NCBI GenBank assembly: GCA_026388445.1
Contig: JAPLJU010000216.1
Span: 1 to 8,822 of the forward strand
Length of the DNA stretch: 8,822 nt
Direction: 5' to 3'
From: Deltaproteobacteria bacterium
GTDB lineage: Bacteria > Desulfobacterota > Syntrophia > Syntrophales > UBA2192
This document shows positions 1 to 5,753 of this stretch, piece by piece. The translations under genes were made by a program, and so were the position numbers. The notes beneath the pieces were generated by a model. The model was not told the DNA's origin and did no database searches. It saw only the letters and a program-made list of their open reading frames with translations. The stretch's first letter is position 1. Each line of letters opens with the position of its first letter.

Positions 1-2
1 CG

Positions 3-89
3 GTTACCAAAAACGCGTCTAACTTCGCTATCCAGAATCCCGCTCAATCGCTTATTGAAAGAAAAAAGATTCGGGCAACAGACCGATAA
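3..89 (+). CDS. possible C-terminal tail of an unrecognised upstream gene (partial)
   Basis: Reading from base 3 in this frame gives 28 sense codons and then TAA at 87-89. The end of the peptide reads NPAQSLIERKKIRATDR, a plausible soluble, basic protein C-terminus. The frame starting at base 1 is also open, to a TAG near 148-150, but its peptide is less protein-like and ends in a T-rich stretch. I do not recognise the family. In related loci the gene before fliK is often another flagellar gene such as fliJ or a motE-like gene, but nothing here proves that. Confidence is low because only a short piece lies in the window. Confidence 0.35.
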   Translation, partial: VTKNASNFAIQNPAQSLIERKKIRATDR

Positions 90-170
90 GACGTTTTTTC
101 TTCTCTGTTTCGGCGGGTATTTTTTTTACGGCGCCTCCGCGAATCGATAGGCAACTTTTTCCTTTTGCAG

Positions 171-196
171 GGCCGACCGGCCGGCGGCCATTTTCT
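171..196 (+). terminator. weak terminator-like hairpin before fliK
   Basis: Arms GGCCG (171-175) and CGGCC-compatible bases (185-189) can pair around a 9-base GC-rich loop, followed by a T-rich run beginning ATTTTCT. The stem is short, with only five solid pairs, so this is at best a weak intrinsic terminator for the upstream gene. T-rich stretches at 94-102 and 120-127 have no convincing stem in front of them. The rest of 90-236 holds no gene that I can see. Confidence 0.3.
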
Positions 197-236
197 ATCT
201 ATTTAATATTACTGATGAATTTTTATGCCGGAGGGA

Positions 237-252
237 TGGCACACGCGTTGCT
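237..252 (+). promoter_or_regulatory. sigma-54 (RpoN) promoter upstream of fliK
   Basis: The sequence TGGCAC-ACGCG-TTGCT matches the -24/-12 consensus TGGYRYRNNNNTTGCW at every position. GG is at 238-239 and GC at 250-251, with the required 10 bases between them. Transcription would start near 263, about 20 bases before the fliK ATG at 285. Sigma-54 control of hook-stage genes is well known in many flagellated proteobacteria. An NtrC-family activator would be required; none is encoded here. The promoter lies downstream of the longer fliK start candidate at 225, which argues for the shorter protein. Confidence 0.8.
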
Positions 253-284
253 CCTCCCTGAAGTCAAAAAGATCGAGGTATGCC

Positions 285-1706
285 ATGAACCCGCTGGTGA
301 CATCTTTTGTATCAAAACTGGGGGAGACCCTCCTGCAGGAAGGCATTAAGGGAGGACTGACTGCCGCAGCCCAGAAAGGCTCGCGCAGCAAAAAGGGGAG
401 CCCTGCCGCGGAGGACCTGTCCTCGTTTGCGAACATCCTTTCAGGGACGATGGCAAAAACGGGCGGCAACAAGGCGCTGAAGAACGAAAAGAATGCGGCG
501 CTTCTTCAGATGAAGATGCAGGTCCAGGAAAAGGCCAAAGGCGCGGAAGGTGCCGGTAAAGTCAAGAACCGCTCCGGATTCGAAGGTCAAATGCCGGCTG
601 AAATCGCGGCTGAAGCGAAGACTGCGTCTCAGAAGAAGGTCGTCACCGGGAAAGTGGCGAAATCCTCAGATCCGGCGGGAGCGCTTCGCGAAGGCCTCAC
701 GGAAACTCAGAAACTCAAGGGCGGGGAGGCCTCCGTCCTCCAGGCGAGTGCCGAGGCGCTGAAAGGCGGGAAAAAACTCCAGACCCTGGCGTCTGTAAGT
801 GAAACGCTCAAGGAGGGAGTGGCTGACGCTAAGAACATTCGGTCTCGAAAGAGTCAGCTCCAGGTCGCCGCCAAAGGGGATCAGGCGGAACAGAAGTTCG
901 ATGCGTCTGAGGCCCTGCTGAATCGCACACAGGGCATCAAGTCGCCGAAGTCATCTCTGGCCGGTGTTTCCGAATTCACCCAGCAGAAGGGAAAAACCGA
1001 AAAGGGGTCTCTGAACGCAGACAAGACACAGGCTAAGGAAACGGGAGTATCTCGAGGGCAGAAAAAAACCGAAGCAGGCCGACCGGAAGTGCCCCGATCC
1101 GATGCAACGAATATCAAAGACAAGGCAGAAGGCGCGAAAGCCCCCGTCGCTGAGGGTAAGGCATCCGCGACCGAAGGAGCGAACCGTCAGGAAGACCGGT
1201 TCGCAAATATCTTCCAGGCGAGGACCGAATCTGCCACCGGCCGGGTGATGGAAAACGCAGGACCGCTGAGGCCGCAGGTCATCATCCCCCAGGTGGTGGA
1301 CGGTGCAAGCAACCTCCTTCGCAGCGGGTCCGGCCGGGTGGTTATCACCCTCCATCCACCCCAGCTGGGCACCATCGATATGGACATCCAGGTCCGGGAT
1401 AACAAGGTCAGCATGTTGATGCGGGCGGACAATCATGAAGTCAAGCAGGTTCTCGAATCCAGTCTCACGCAGCTCAGGAACGCCCTGAGCGAACAGGGGC
1501 TCCAGGTCGATCGGATAGATGTCCTCGTGCAGGACAGGTCAGGCAATGAGTTCGCGGGGCTGCTGCATGAGCGCGGCTCCTCCTCGGAAGGTCGCGGGCA
1601 GGCCGAAAGTGGCGGGCAGAATGCCCGGGGGGCGGAGGCGGATTCCGGTGAGGTCCGGCGAAGCATGGATGCCGATGAATCGAAACTGGTCAACATTTTT
1701 GCGTAA
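285..1706 (+). CDS. fliK: flagellar hook-length control protein FliK
   Basis: This encodes 473 residues. FliK is a secreted molecular ruler that measures the hook and makes FlhB switch export from hook to filament substrates. The C-terminal Flg_hook domain spans about residues 346-419 and includes the hallmark LHPPQLG motif and the segment ALSEQGLQVDRIDVLV. The N-terminal two thirds are low-complexity, rich in Lys, Ala, Glu and Gln and poor in proline, with loosely repeated ALKGG/TLKEG-type segments, as expected for a fast-evolving ruler region. A hydrophilic Gly/Ser/Glu-rich tail ends KLVNIFA. I chose the ATG at 285 because GAGG at 275-278 is well spaced from it and a sigma-54 promoter lies at 237-252. 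An in-frame ATG at 225 would add 20 residues but precedes that promoter. The gene is followed by flgD after 30 bp. Identification rests on the C-terminal domain and the neighbours. Confidence 0.93.
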   Translation: MNPLVTSFVSKLGETLLQEGIKGGLTAAAQKGSRSKKGSPAAEDLSSFANILSGTMAKTGGNKALKNEKNAALLQMKMQVQEKAKGAEGAGKVKNRSGFEGQMPAEIAAEAKTASQKKVVTGKVAKSSDPAGALREGLTETQKLKGGEASVLQASAEALKGGKKLQTLASVSETLKEGVADAKNIRSRKSQLQVAAKGDQAEQKFDASEALLNRTQGIKSPKSSLAGVSEFTQQKGKTEKGSLNADKTQAKETGVSRGQKKTEAGRPEVPRSDATNIKDKAEGAKAPVAEGKASATEGANRQEDRFANIFQARTESATGRVMENAGPLRPQVIIPQVVDGASNLLRSGSGRVVITLHPPQLGTIDMDIQVRDNKVSMLMRADNHEVKQVLESSLTQLRNALSEQGLQVDRIDVLVQDRSGNEFAGLLHERGSSSEGRGQAESGGQNARGAEADSGEVRRSMDADESKLVNIFA

Positions 1707-1736
1707 TAAAAAGATGATGAGAGAAAGGATAGGAAG

Positions 1737-2396
1737 ATGGCAGGACTGTGGATCGAAAACACAACGAGTGTGACGGGCAGCACAAGCAGCACGTCGAGCA
1801 CCAGCAAGATCATGGGGAAGGAGGAGTTTCTGAAAATGCTCATCGCCCAACTCAAGAATCAGAACCCCCTGAACCCCCTCGATGGGACGGAGTTCACGGC
1901 GCAACTGGCCCAGTTCTCGAGTCTCGAGCAGCTGCAGAACGTCTACACCGAGTTGAAGGCCCTCAGCCAGAGGCAGGCATCCCTGAATAACAGCCAGCTC
2001 GTCAGCCTCATCGGTCAGGAGGTCACCGTAAAGGGTAACGCCTTCACGGCTGCCGGCGGGCCCGTGGGGCTGTCCTATGATCTCACGCAGGATGCCAACC
2101 GCGTCTGGGTGAGGATCTATGACCAGCAGGGAGGTCTCGTGGATACGATCACGTCCACGAATCAGAAGACGGGTACAAATTCCGTCACCTGGTCGAACAC
2201 GGGAAGCCTCACAGGGAACTTCACCTTTGAAGTGACGGCGGCGGACAAGGCGGGGAATGCAATTTCCGTCTCCGGGATCACGAGCGGCATCGTCACCGGT
2301 GTCAACTACCGTGAGGACACGCCCTACCTGATCGTCGACGGGAAAGAGATCTCCGTTTCGGACGTTCTCTCTGTGGTCAGGCCGGAAAGCAGTTAA
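1737..2396 (+). CDS. flgD: flagellar hook cap / hook assembly protein FlgD
   Basis: This encodes 219 residues. FlgD forms the temporary cap at the tip of the growing hook, guides FlgE polymerisation and is later replaced by FlgK. A Ser/Thr-rich N-terminal leader (residues 5-23) is followed by the conserved FlgD N-domain at about 24-75, with the signature FLKMLIAQLKNQNPLNPLDG and then EFTAQLAQFSSLEQL. The C-terminal half has the Tudor-like start LVSLIGQEVTVKGN (88-101), an Ig-like segment (about 110-175, VWVRIYDQQGG) and the closing ...DTPYLIVDGKEISVSDV motif. The length is normal for the family. The start is supported by AAAGGA at 1724-1729, seven bases upstream of the ATG. The gene sits 30 bp after fliK and 30 bp before flgE, so co-transcription is likely. 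Confidence 0.96.
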   Translation: MAGLWIENTTSVTGSTSSTSSTSKIMGKEEFLKMLIAQLKNQNPLNPLDGTEFTAQLAQFSSLEQLQNVYTELKALSQRQASLNNSQLVSLIGQEVTVKGNAFTAAGGPVGLSYDLTQDANRVWVRIYDQQGGLVDTITSTNQKTGTNSVTWSNTGSLTGNFTFEVTAADKAGNAISVSGITSGIVTGVNYREDTPYLIVDGKEISVSDVLSVVRPESS

Positions 2397-2426
2397 TAGA
2401 TCAAATACACTGGGAGGTTATAGAAA

Positions 2427-3413
2427 ATGAGTAGCGCAATGTATATTGCCGTTACCGGACTCAATGCCACATCGAGGCAGTTGGATGTCATCGGTAATAA
2501 CGTGACCAACTCCCAAACGATGGGGTACAAGGCCGGGAAGATGTATTTTGCAAACGTTTTGAGTCAGAACCTGACGACCGGCACCGGTGCCGGTAACGCT
2601 CAGGTCGGCCAGGGGGTCATGATTGCCGATATCGCAACACAGTGGAGTCAGGGCGCCCTGGAGACGACGGGCAGCGCCCTGGACATGGCCATCGACGGCG
2701 AGGGGTTCTTTATCGTGGAGGACGCTGAGAATTCCAGGTACTACACCAGGGCGGGGGCCTTCCGTATCGATGAAGACGGCTACGTCATCGACACCAACGG
2801 ATATCGCGTTCAGGGATACGATTACTTCAGCGCCACGCCGAACGCTGTCGGGGACATCAACGTCCGGAACGCCCATTCCGAACCGGTTACGACAACGGAG
2901 TTCCAGACCGGCATGAACCTCAACGCCGATACCGAAACCGATGGGACCTTTGTCTCAGCCGTGACGGTTTACGACAGCCTCGGGGCCCAGCACAGCCTCT
3001 CGATTACCTTCACAAAGAACGCCGCTGTCGGGACGTGGGATTTCGTGGCTGATCTGGACGGTGATGTTGCCACGGCGCAATCGGACAACCAACTCGTCTT
3101 TGGCGCGGACGGGAATCTGGTCGGTGCAGCCGATGTGACCCTCACCTTCGCGGCGCTTGCAAACGGGGCCGACATCGGGACGGGCGGCGCCTTGAACTGG
3201 GACATCGCGGGTACCACGTCGGAGGCCGTGACAGGCTATGCGAGCAATTCCGTGGTCCGGACCATCTACGCGGACGGCTACCCCGCCGGGTTCCTTCGCA
3301 GTGTTGCCATCGAAAAGGACGGGACCGTGAGCGGTTTCTTCACCAATGCTCAGACGGACGCCCTCGGCCAGGTTATGCTCGTGCTGGACGCGCTCATGGC
3401 CGTCAAGCGATAG
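2427..3413 (+). CDS. flgE: flagellar hook protein FlgE, missing most of its C-terminal D1/D0 region
   Basis: This encodes 328 residues, whereas FlgE is normally about 400 or more. FlgE subunits polymerise outside the cell into the hook, the universal joint of the flagellum. The N-terminal rod-type domain is intact (residues 1-35, with VIGNNVTNSQTMGYK). It is followed by the FlgE/F/G-like segment (about 80-135, ALDMAIDGEGFFIVED) and the D2 domain (about 155-275). The frame then re-enters D1 with VRTIYADGYPAGFLRSVAIE and FFTNAQTDALGQVML (to residue 318). In E. coli FlgE the matching point is followed by about 76 residues, including the region around AQRNYQSN, before the terminal helix. Here the sequence jumps at once to VLDALMAVKR and a stop. 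That ending resembles the usual FlgE terminus (...LxxLxNLKR-like), so the gene looks internally deleted in frame rather than simply cut short. The two terminal regions pair to form the hook core, so this product probably cannot polymerise normally. GGAGG at 2413-2417 supports the start. Confidence 0.9.
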   Translation: MSSAMYIAVTGLNATSRQLDVIGNNVTNSQTMGYKAGKMYFANVLSQNLTTGTGAGNAQVGQGVMIADIATQWSQGALETTGSALDMAIDGEGFFIVEDAENSRYYTRAGAFRIDEDGYVIDTNGYRVQGYDYFSATPNAVGDINVRNAHSEPVTTTEFQTGMNLNADTETDGTFVSAVTVYDSLGAQHSLSITFTKNAAVGTWDFVADLDGDVATAQSDNQLVFGADGNLVGAADVTLTFAALANGADIGTGGALNWDIAGTTSEAVTGYASNSVVRTIYADGYPAGFLRSVAIEKDGTVSGFFTNAQTDALGQVMLVLDALMAVKR

Positions 3414-3427
3414 CAAATAACTTATGA

Positions 3428-3451
3428 CGGCGGCGGGGCCCCCCGTCGCCG
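3428..3451 (+). terminator. GC-rich hairpin just after flgE (possible terminator without U-tract)
   Basis: A 10-bp stem forms with one G-U pair: CGGCGGCGGG (3428-3437) pairs with CCCGTCGCCG (3442-3451) around a 4-base loop. It lies 15 bases after the flgE stop codon, the place expected for a terminator ending the fliK-flgD-flgE transcript. No T-run follows, so it is not a classical intrinsic terminator. It may instead stabilise the 3' end of the mRNA, or be the first unit of the repeat block. Confidence 0.45.
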
Positions 3452-3482
3452 AACATGATGTCAAATTTATGACAAGTTAAGA

Positions 3483-3509
3483 CCCCGCACGGCGCTTCGC
3501 TCCGCGGGG
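3483..3509. repeat. inverted repeat (hairpin 2 of intergenic block)
   Basis: CCCCGC (3483-3488) pairs with GCGGGG (3504-3509). An inner GCG/CGC pair set (3492-3494 with 3498-3500) closes a small loop, and a 3x3 internal loop separates the two stems. It is one of four adjacent hairpins in the flgE-fliL interval. The function is unknown. Confidence 0.5.
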
Positions 3510-3534
3510 ATTACCTCCCAGGTTGCAATGCAAT

Positions 3535-3573
3535 CCCTGCGGGATGGCGGGCGAAGGCCCGCATCCCGCAGGG
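3535..3573. repeat. long near-perfect inverted repeat (hairpin 3, strongest)
   Basis: The arms 3535-3552 and 3557-3573 form 17 base pairs with a single bulged G and a 4-base GAAG loop. The left arm begins CCCTGCGGGATG and the right arm ends CATCCCGCAGGG. This is by far the strongest secondary structure in the window. No T-run follows. The shape (bulged GC-rich palindrome in an intergenic space) resembles REP-type extragenic palindromes, but only a genome-wide copy count could show that. Confidence 0.75.
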
Positions 3574-3593
3574 GCTCAACATTTCCGCTAAAG

Positions 3594-3636
3594 CCCGGGT
3601 GGCCGCCGGTCTTCCCGCAGGACGGCAGGCTCCGGG
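3594..3636. repeat. imperfect inverted repeat (hairpin 4 of intergenic block)
   Basis: An outer CCCGG (3594-3598) pairs with CCGGG (3632-3636). Inside it, GCC-GCC-GTC-type and GAC-GGC-GGC-type bases pair with single-base bulges around a 9-base loop (about 3612-3620). It closes the hairpin block, after which the sequence turns AT-rich. Confidence 0.5.
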
Positions 3637-3664
3637 TGCCCGTCCCTATTTAATCACATCCGAT

Positions 3665-3680
3665 TGGTATGGAAATTGCT
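3665..3680 (+). promoter_or_regulatory. sigma-54 (RpoN) promoter upstream of fliL
   Basis: TGGTATG-GAAA-TTGCT fits the relaxed -24/-12 consensus TGGYRYRNNNNTTGCW at every position. GG is at 3666-3667 and GC at 3678-3679, 10 bases apart. The predicted start is near 3691, giving a leader of about 97 bases before the fliL ATG. It would drive fliL-fliM-fliN-fliO-fliP-fliQ-fliR and probably flhB as a unit separate from fliK-flgD-flgE. It departs from the strict TGGCAC form at two pyrimidine positions. Confidence 0.72.
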
Positions 3681-3694
3681 CAAAGAAGGTATGT

Positions 3695-3712
3695 CTTTGC
3701 GCGCCCGCAAAG
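3695..3712 (+). other. small hairpin at the 5' end of the predicted fliL mRNA
   Basis: CTTTGC (3695-3700) and GCAAAG (3707-3712) form a perfect 6-bp stem with a 6-base loop, about four bases after the predicted sigma-54 transcription start. Such 5'-terminal stems can protect mRNA from decay, but no role is shown here. A direct repeat TATTTGTT (3721-3728 and 3735-3742) follows in the AT-rich leader. Confidence 0.35.
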
Positions 3713-3787
3713 GCTCGAAATATTTGTTATCAAGTATTTGTTTTAATTGAATTTTTACTGATTAAACAATTCCGATAAGGGGTTTCT

Positions 3788-4288
3788 ATGGCGCAAGTGA
3801 GGGAAACCTACGCTCAAAAAGATGAAATCGCGGTCGAGAAGACGGGAAAGAAAAAGAGGTCCTATCGGAAGTGGTTTGTCATGGGATTCCTGGTGACGGC
3901 CCTCCTGGCGGGGGGTGTCCTGGGAGGAAAGTACTACCTGGATCAGTCGGCGGCGAAGAAGGCGGCGGCACAGAAGAATGCGAACACCGCAGTGGTGTGG
4001 CCGATGGACGCCTTCATCGTCAATCTGCTGGACAACGGCGGTGAGCGATACCTGAAGGTGGTCCTGCAGCTTGAGCTGTCCGACCCGGAGGTCATTCCGG
4101 AACTGAAAGAGATAAAACCCAAGCTCCGGGACGCGGTCCTCGGGATCCTGACCTCGAAGTCCCTCAAGGACATTTCCACGACCGAGGGAAAGCAGCGTCT
4201 GAAGGAAGAAATCGCCTATCGGTTAAACAGCCATTTGAGCAAAGGGAAGATCCTTCAGGTTTACTTCACGGATTTCGTGATTCAATAA
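3788..4288 (+). CDS. fliL: flagellar basal-body-associated protein FliL
   Basis: This encodes 166 residues, the usual family length. FliL is a single-pass inner-membrane protein that surrounds or supports the MotAB stator units and affects torque. A basic cytoplasmic N-terminus (KKKRSYRK, 21-28) precedes one membrane segment (about 29-51). Next comes an Ala/Lys-rich periplasmic linker (54-68) and then the conserved FliL domain. Family marks are YLKVVLQLELS (88-98), KLRDAVLGILTSKS (112-125), TTEGKQRLKEE (131-141) and the terminal VYFTDFVIQ. The start is supported by AAGGGG at 3777-3782, five bases before the ATG. It is the first gene of the second unit, behind a sigma-54 promoter, and fliM follows after 32 bp. 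Confidence 0.95.
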   Translation: MAQVRETYAQKDEIAVEKTGKKKRSYRKWFVMGFLVTALLAGGVLGGKYYLDQSAAKKAAAQKNANTAVVWPMDAFIVNLLDNGGERYLKVVLQLELSDPEVIPELKEIKPKLRDAVLGILTSKSLKDISTTEGKQRLKEEIAYRLNSHLSKGKILQVYFTDFVIQ

Positions 4289-4320
4289 TCAAGAAGGCGG
4301 AAGGCCTAGGGCGAAAGGGT

Positions 4321-5322
4321 ATGTCCAACATTCTGTCGCAGGAAGAAGTCGATGTCCTGCTGAAAGGCATATCGGTCGGAGAAATCGACACGATGGGGCG
4401 GGGCACAAAGGAGCCCTACGCCGTTGTCCCCTATGATCTGGTCAACCGGGACAAAGTGTTCCAGAGCCGGCTGCCGGGTCTGGAAATGGTGGCCGAGCGG
4501 TTTGCCCGGTTCTTCCGGCTCACCCTTGCCGCGTTACTGCGGGAAGGAGTCCAGATCAGCGTCCTTTCCATAGAGTCGACAAAGTTCGGTGAATTTTTAA
4601 AAACGCATGCCGTACCCACCAGCCTGAACATCTTTCGCGTTGATCCCCTCAGGGGTTCAGCCCTTTTCGTCGTGGAGTCCAAGATCATCTTCACCTTCGT
4701 GGACATTCTCTTCGGGGGGACAGGTGACCCGTCCTATAAGGTGGAAGGTAGAGAGTTCACGGCCATCGAAAACAAAATCATCCGGAAGTTCGTCCTCGGC
4801 GCCCTCGGGGATCTCGAGAAGGCCTTCAAGGATATCCTGAACGTCAAAGTGACCTACCAGCGCTCCGAGTACAACCCACAGTTTGCCCAGATCGTCACGC
4901 CGTCGGATGTGGTGATTGTCGTCCATTACGAGGTCGAGATGGAATGTACTACGGGATCCCTGTTCCTCTGTATCCCCTACGCCGTCCTGGAGCCCGTGCG
5001 TGAAAAACTCCAGTCGGGTTTTCAGGGGGACCATCTCGAGATCGACCGGGAGTGGACCAAGAGATTCAGGGGCGGTCTCATGTCTTCCAGGATAGAGCTC
5101 GTCGCGGAACTGGGGAGGGCAGAGATTAGCATGAGGGATGTGATGGGACTCAAGAAAGGGGACGTGGTCCTCCTGGACCGTTTCCGCACGGACAATCTCG
5201 AAATTCACGTGGAGGGCATCCTCAAGTTCCATGGATATCCCGGGGTTTTCAGGGGAAACAACGCCGTACAGATTTCAGATACCCTGTCGGGGAGAGAGGT
5301 TCATCATGATGGAGCAGAGTGA
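4321..5322 (+). CDS. fliM: flagellar motor switch protein FliM
   Basis: This encodes 333 residues, normal for FliM. It links the MS-ring protein FliG to FliN in the C-ring and receives the CheY-P signal that changes rotation. The N-terminal segment LSQEEVDVLL (5-14) is the CheY-binding motif. The middle CheC-like domain (about 45-235) carries the FliG-contacting GGTG motif at 132-135 and the conserved NPQFAQIVTPSDVV (185-198). A C-terminal SpoA domain (about 254-322, IELVAELGRAEISM) interacts with FliN. The start fits the family N-terminus exactly. The nearest purine stretches are AGGG about nine bases upstream and AAAGGG immediately before the ATG. The gene overlaps fliN by 17 bases. Keeping the CheY-binding motif suggests chemotactic control of the motor. 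Confidence 0.97.
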   Translation: MSNILSQEEVDVLLKGISVGEIDTMGRGTKEPYAVVPYDLVNRDKVFQSRLPGLEMVAERFARFFRLTLAALLREGVQISVLSIESTKFGEFLKTHAVPTSLNIFRVDPLRGSALFVVESKIIFTFVDILFGGTGDPSYKVEGREFTAIENKIIRKFVLGALGDLEKAFKDILNVKVTYQRSEYNPQFAQIVTPSDVVIVVHYEVEMECTTGSLFLCIPYAVLEPVREKLQSGFQGDHLEIDREWTKRFRGGLMSSRIELVAELGRAEISMRDVMGLKKGDVVLLDRFRTDNLEIHVEGILKFHGYPGVFRGNNAVQISDTLSGREVHHDGAE

Positions 5323-5749
5323 CTTCAAGGAGAAGAAAAATAACATGCAGGCGGGCCTCGAAGGAAAATCGGATCCGAGACTCCGCGCCTCGGCTGAATT
5401 TCATGACGATCCGGGCGGCATGGACCCGAAGACCCAGGTCGATGAGATTCATTTCGGGGAGATCAAGAAAGGCAGTGCAGCACGATCGGTACTCGATCTC
5501 GATTTCATCATGGATATCCCGCTGACCCTCACCGTGGAGCTGGGGCGGAGCCGGATGCTCATCGGTGAGCTTCTCCAGTTGGGTCAGGGGTCCGTCGTCG
5601 AACTGACGAAGGCCGCCGGAGAGCCCGTCGACGTCTATGTGAATCAGCGGCTGATCGCCAGGGGTGAGGTGGTCGTCGTGAATGAAAAGTTCGGCATCCG
5701 TTTTACCGATATCGTTTCCCCGGCAGAGAGAATTCTCAAACTGAAATGA
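5306..5749 (+). CDS. fliN: flagellar motor switch protein FliN
   Basis: This encodes 147 residues. FliN forms the base of the C-ring and helps dock export cargo. A charged, unstructured N-terminal region (1-60) precedes the SpoA (surface presentation of antigens) domain at about 66-147. That domain contains IPLTLTVELGRSRM, ELLQLGQGSVVEL, AGEPVDVYVN and the closing IVSPAERILKL, all close to canonical FliN. I chose the ATG at 5306 (or the adjacent 5309) because GGAGAGAGG at 5291-5299 is correctly spaced. An in-frame ATG at 5231 would overlap fliM by 92 bases and has no such site. The 17-base overlap with fliM suggests translational coupling. The 147-residue form is a plain FliN, not the longer FliY type with a CheC phosphatase domain. 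Confidence 0.95.
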   Translation: MMEQSDFKEKKNNMQAGLEGKSDPRLRASAEFHDDPGGMDPKTQVDEIHFGEIKKGSAARSVLDLDFIMDIPLTLTVELGRSRMLIGELLQLGQGSVVELTKAAGEPVDVYVNQRLIARGEVVVVNEKFGIRFTDIVSPAERILKLK

Positions 5750-5753
5750 GGGC

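Larger units (their letters stand above)
3414..3787. other. 374 bp gene-free block: GC-rich hairpins, then AT-rich leader with sigma-54 promoter
   Basis: No plausible gene is present on either strand. Bases 3428-3636 carry four successive GC-rich inverted repeats, listed separately. Bases 3640-3787 switch abruptly to AT-rich sequence and contain a sigma-54 promoter and the fliL leader. Translation of the three + frames shows no remnant of the missing FlgE C-terminus. Many related loci carry flbD and/or motA-motB between flgE and fliL; none is seen here. A short inverted repeat TGTCA-6 bases-TGACA (3459-3474) could be a protein site but is too short to assign. Confidence 0.7.

Noticed and set aside
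225..284. Longer fliK start at 225
   Set aside because: The ATG at 225 lies upstream of the sigma-54 promoter (237-252) and of the predicted transcription start. The ATG at 285 has a well-spaced GAGG.
951..1436. 161-codon minus-strand frame inside fliK
   Set aside because: It is antisense to the fliK ruler and Flg_hook domain, with no recognisable domain or independent ribosome site.
3372..3455. Frameshift rather than deletion at the flgE 3' end
   Set aside because: I read both other forward frames after base 3380. They run to stops within about 15 codons and show none of the missing FlgE sequence, so a single-base shift does not explain the loss.
3483..3636. CRISPR array or insertion sequence in the flgE-fliL interval
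   Set aside because: The hairpins differ in sequence and length, with no regular repeat-spacer pattern. There is no transposase frame, and I see no flanking target duplication.
3428..3640. tRNA or other structured RNA gene
   Set aside because: There is no cloverleaf pattern, T-loop motif or CCA end. The hairpins are independent palindromes.
4657..5232. 191-codon minus-strand frame inside fliM
   Set aside because: It is a shadow of the strongly conserved fliM coding frame, with composition typical of antisense GC-rich DNA.
5231..5305. Longer fliN start at 5231
   Set aside because: It would overlap fliM by 92 bases with no ribosome site. The extra residues do not look like FliN, and a good GGAGAGAGG precedes 5306.
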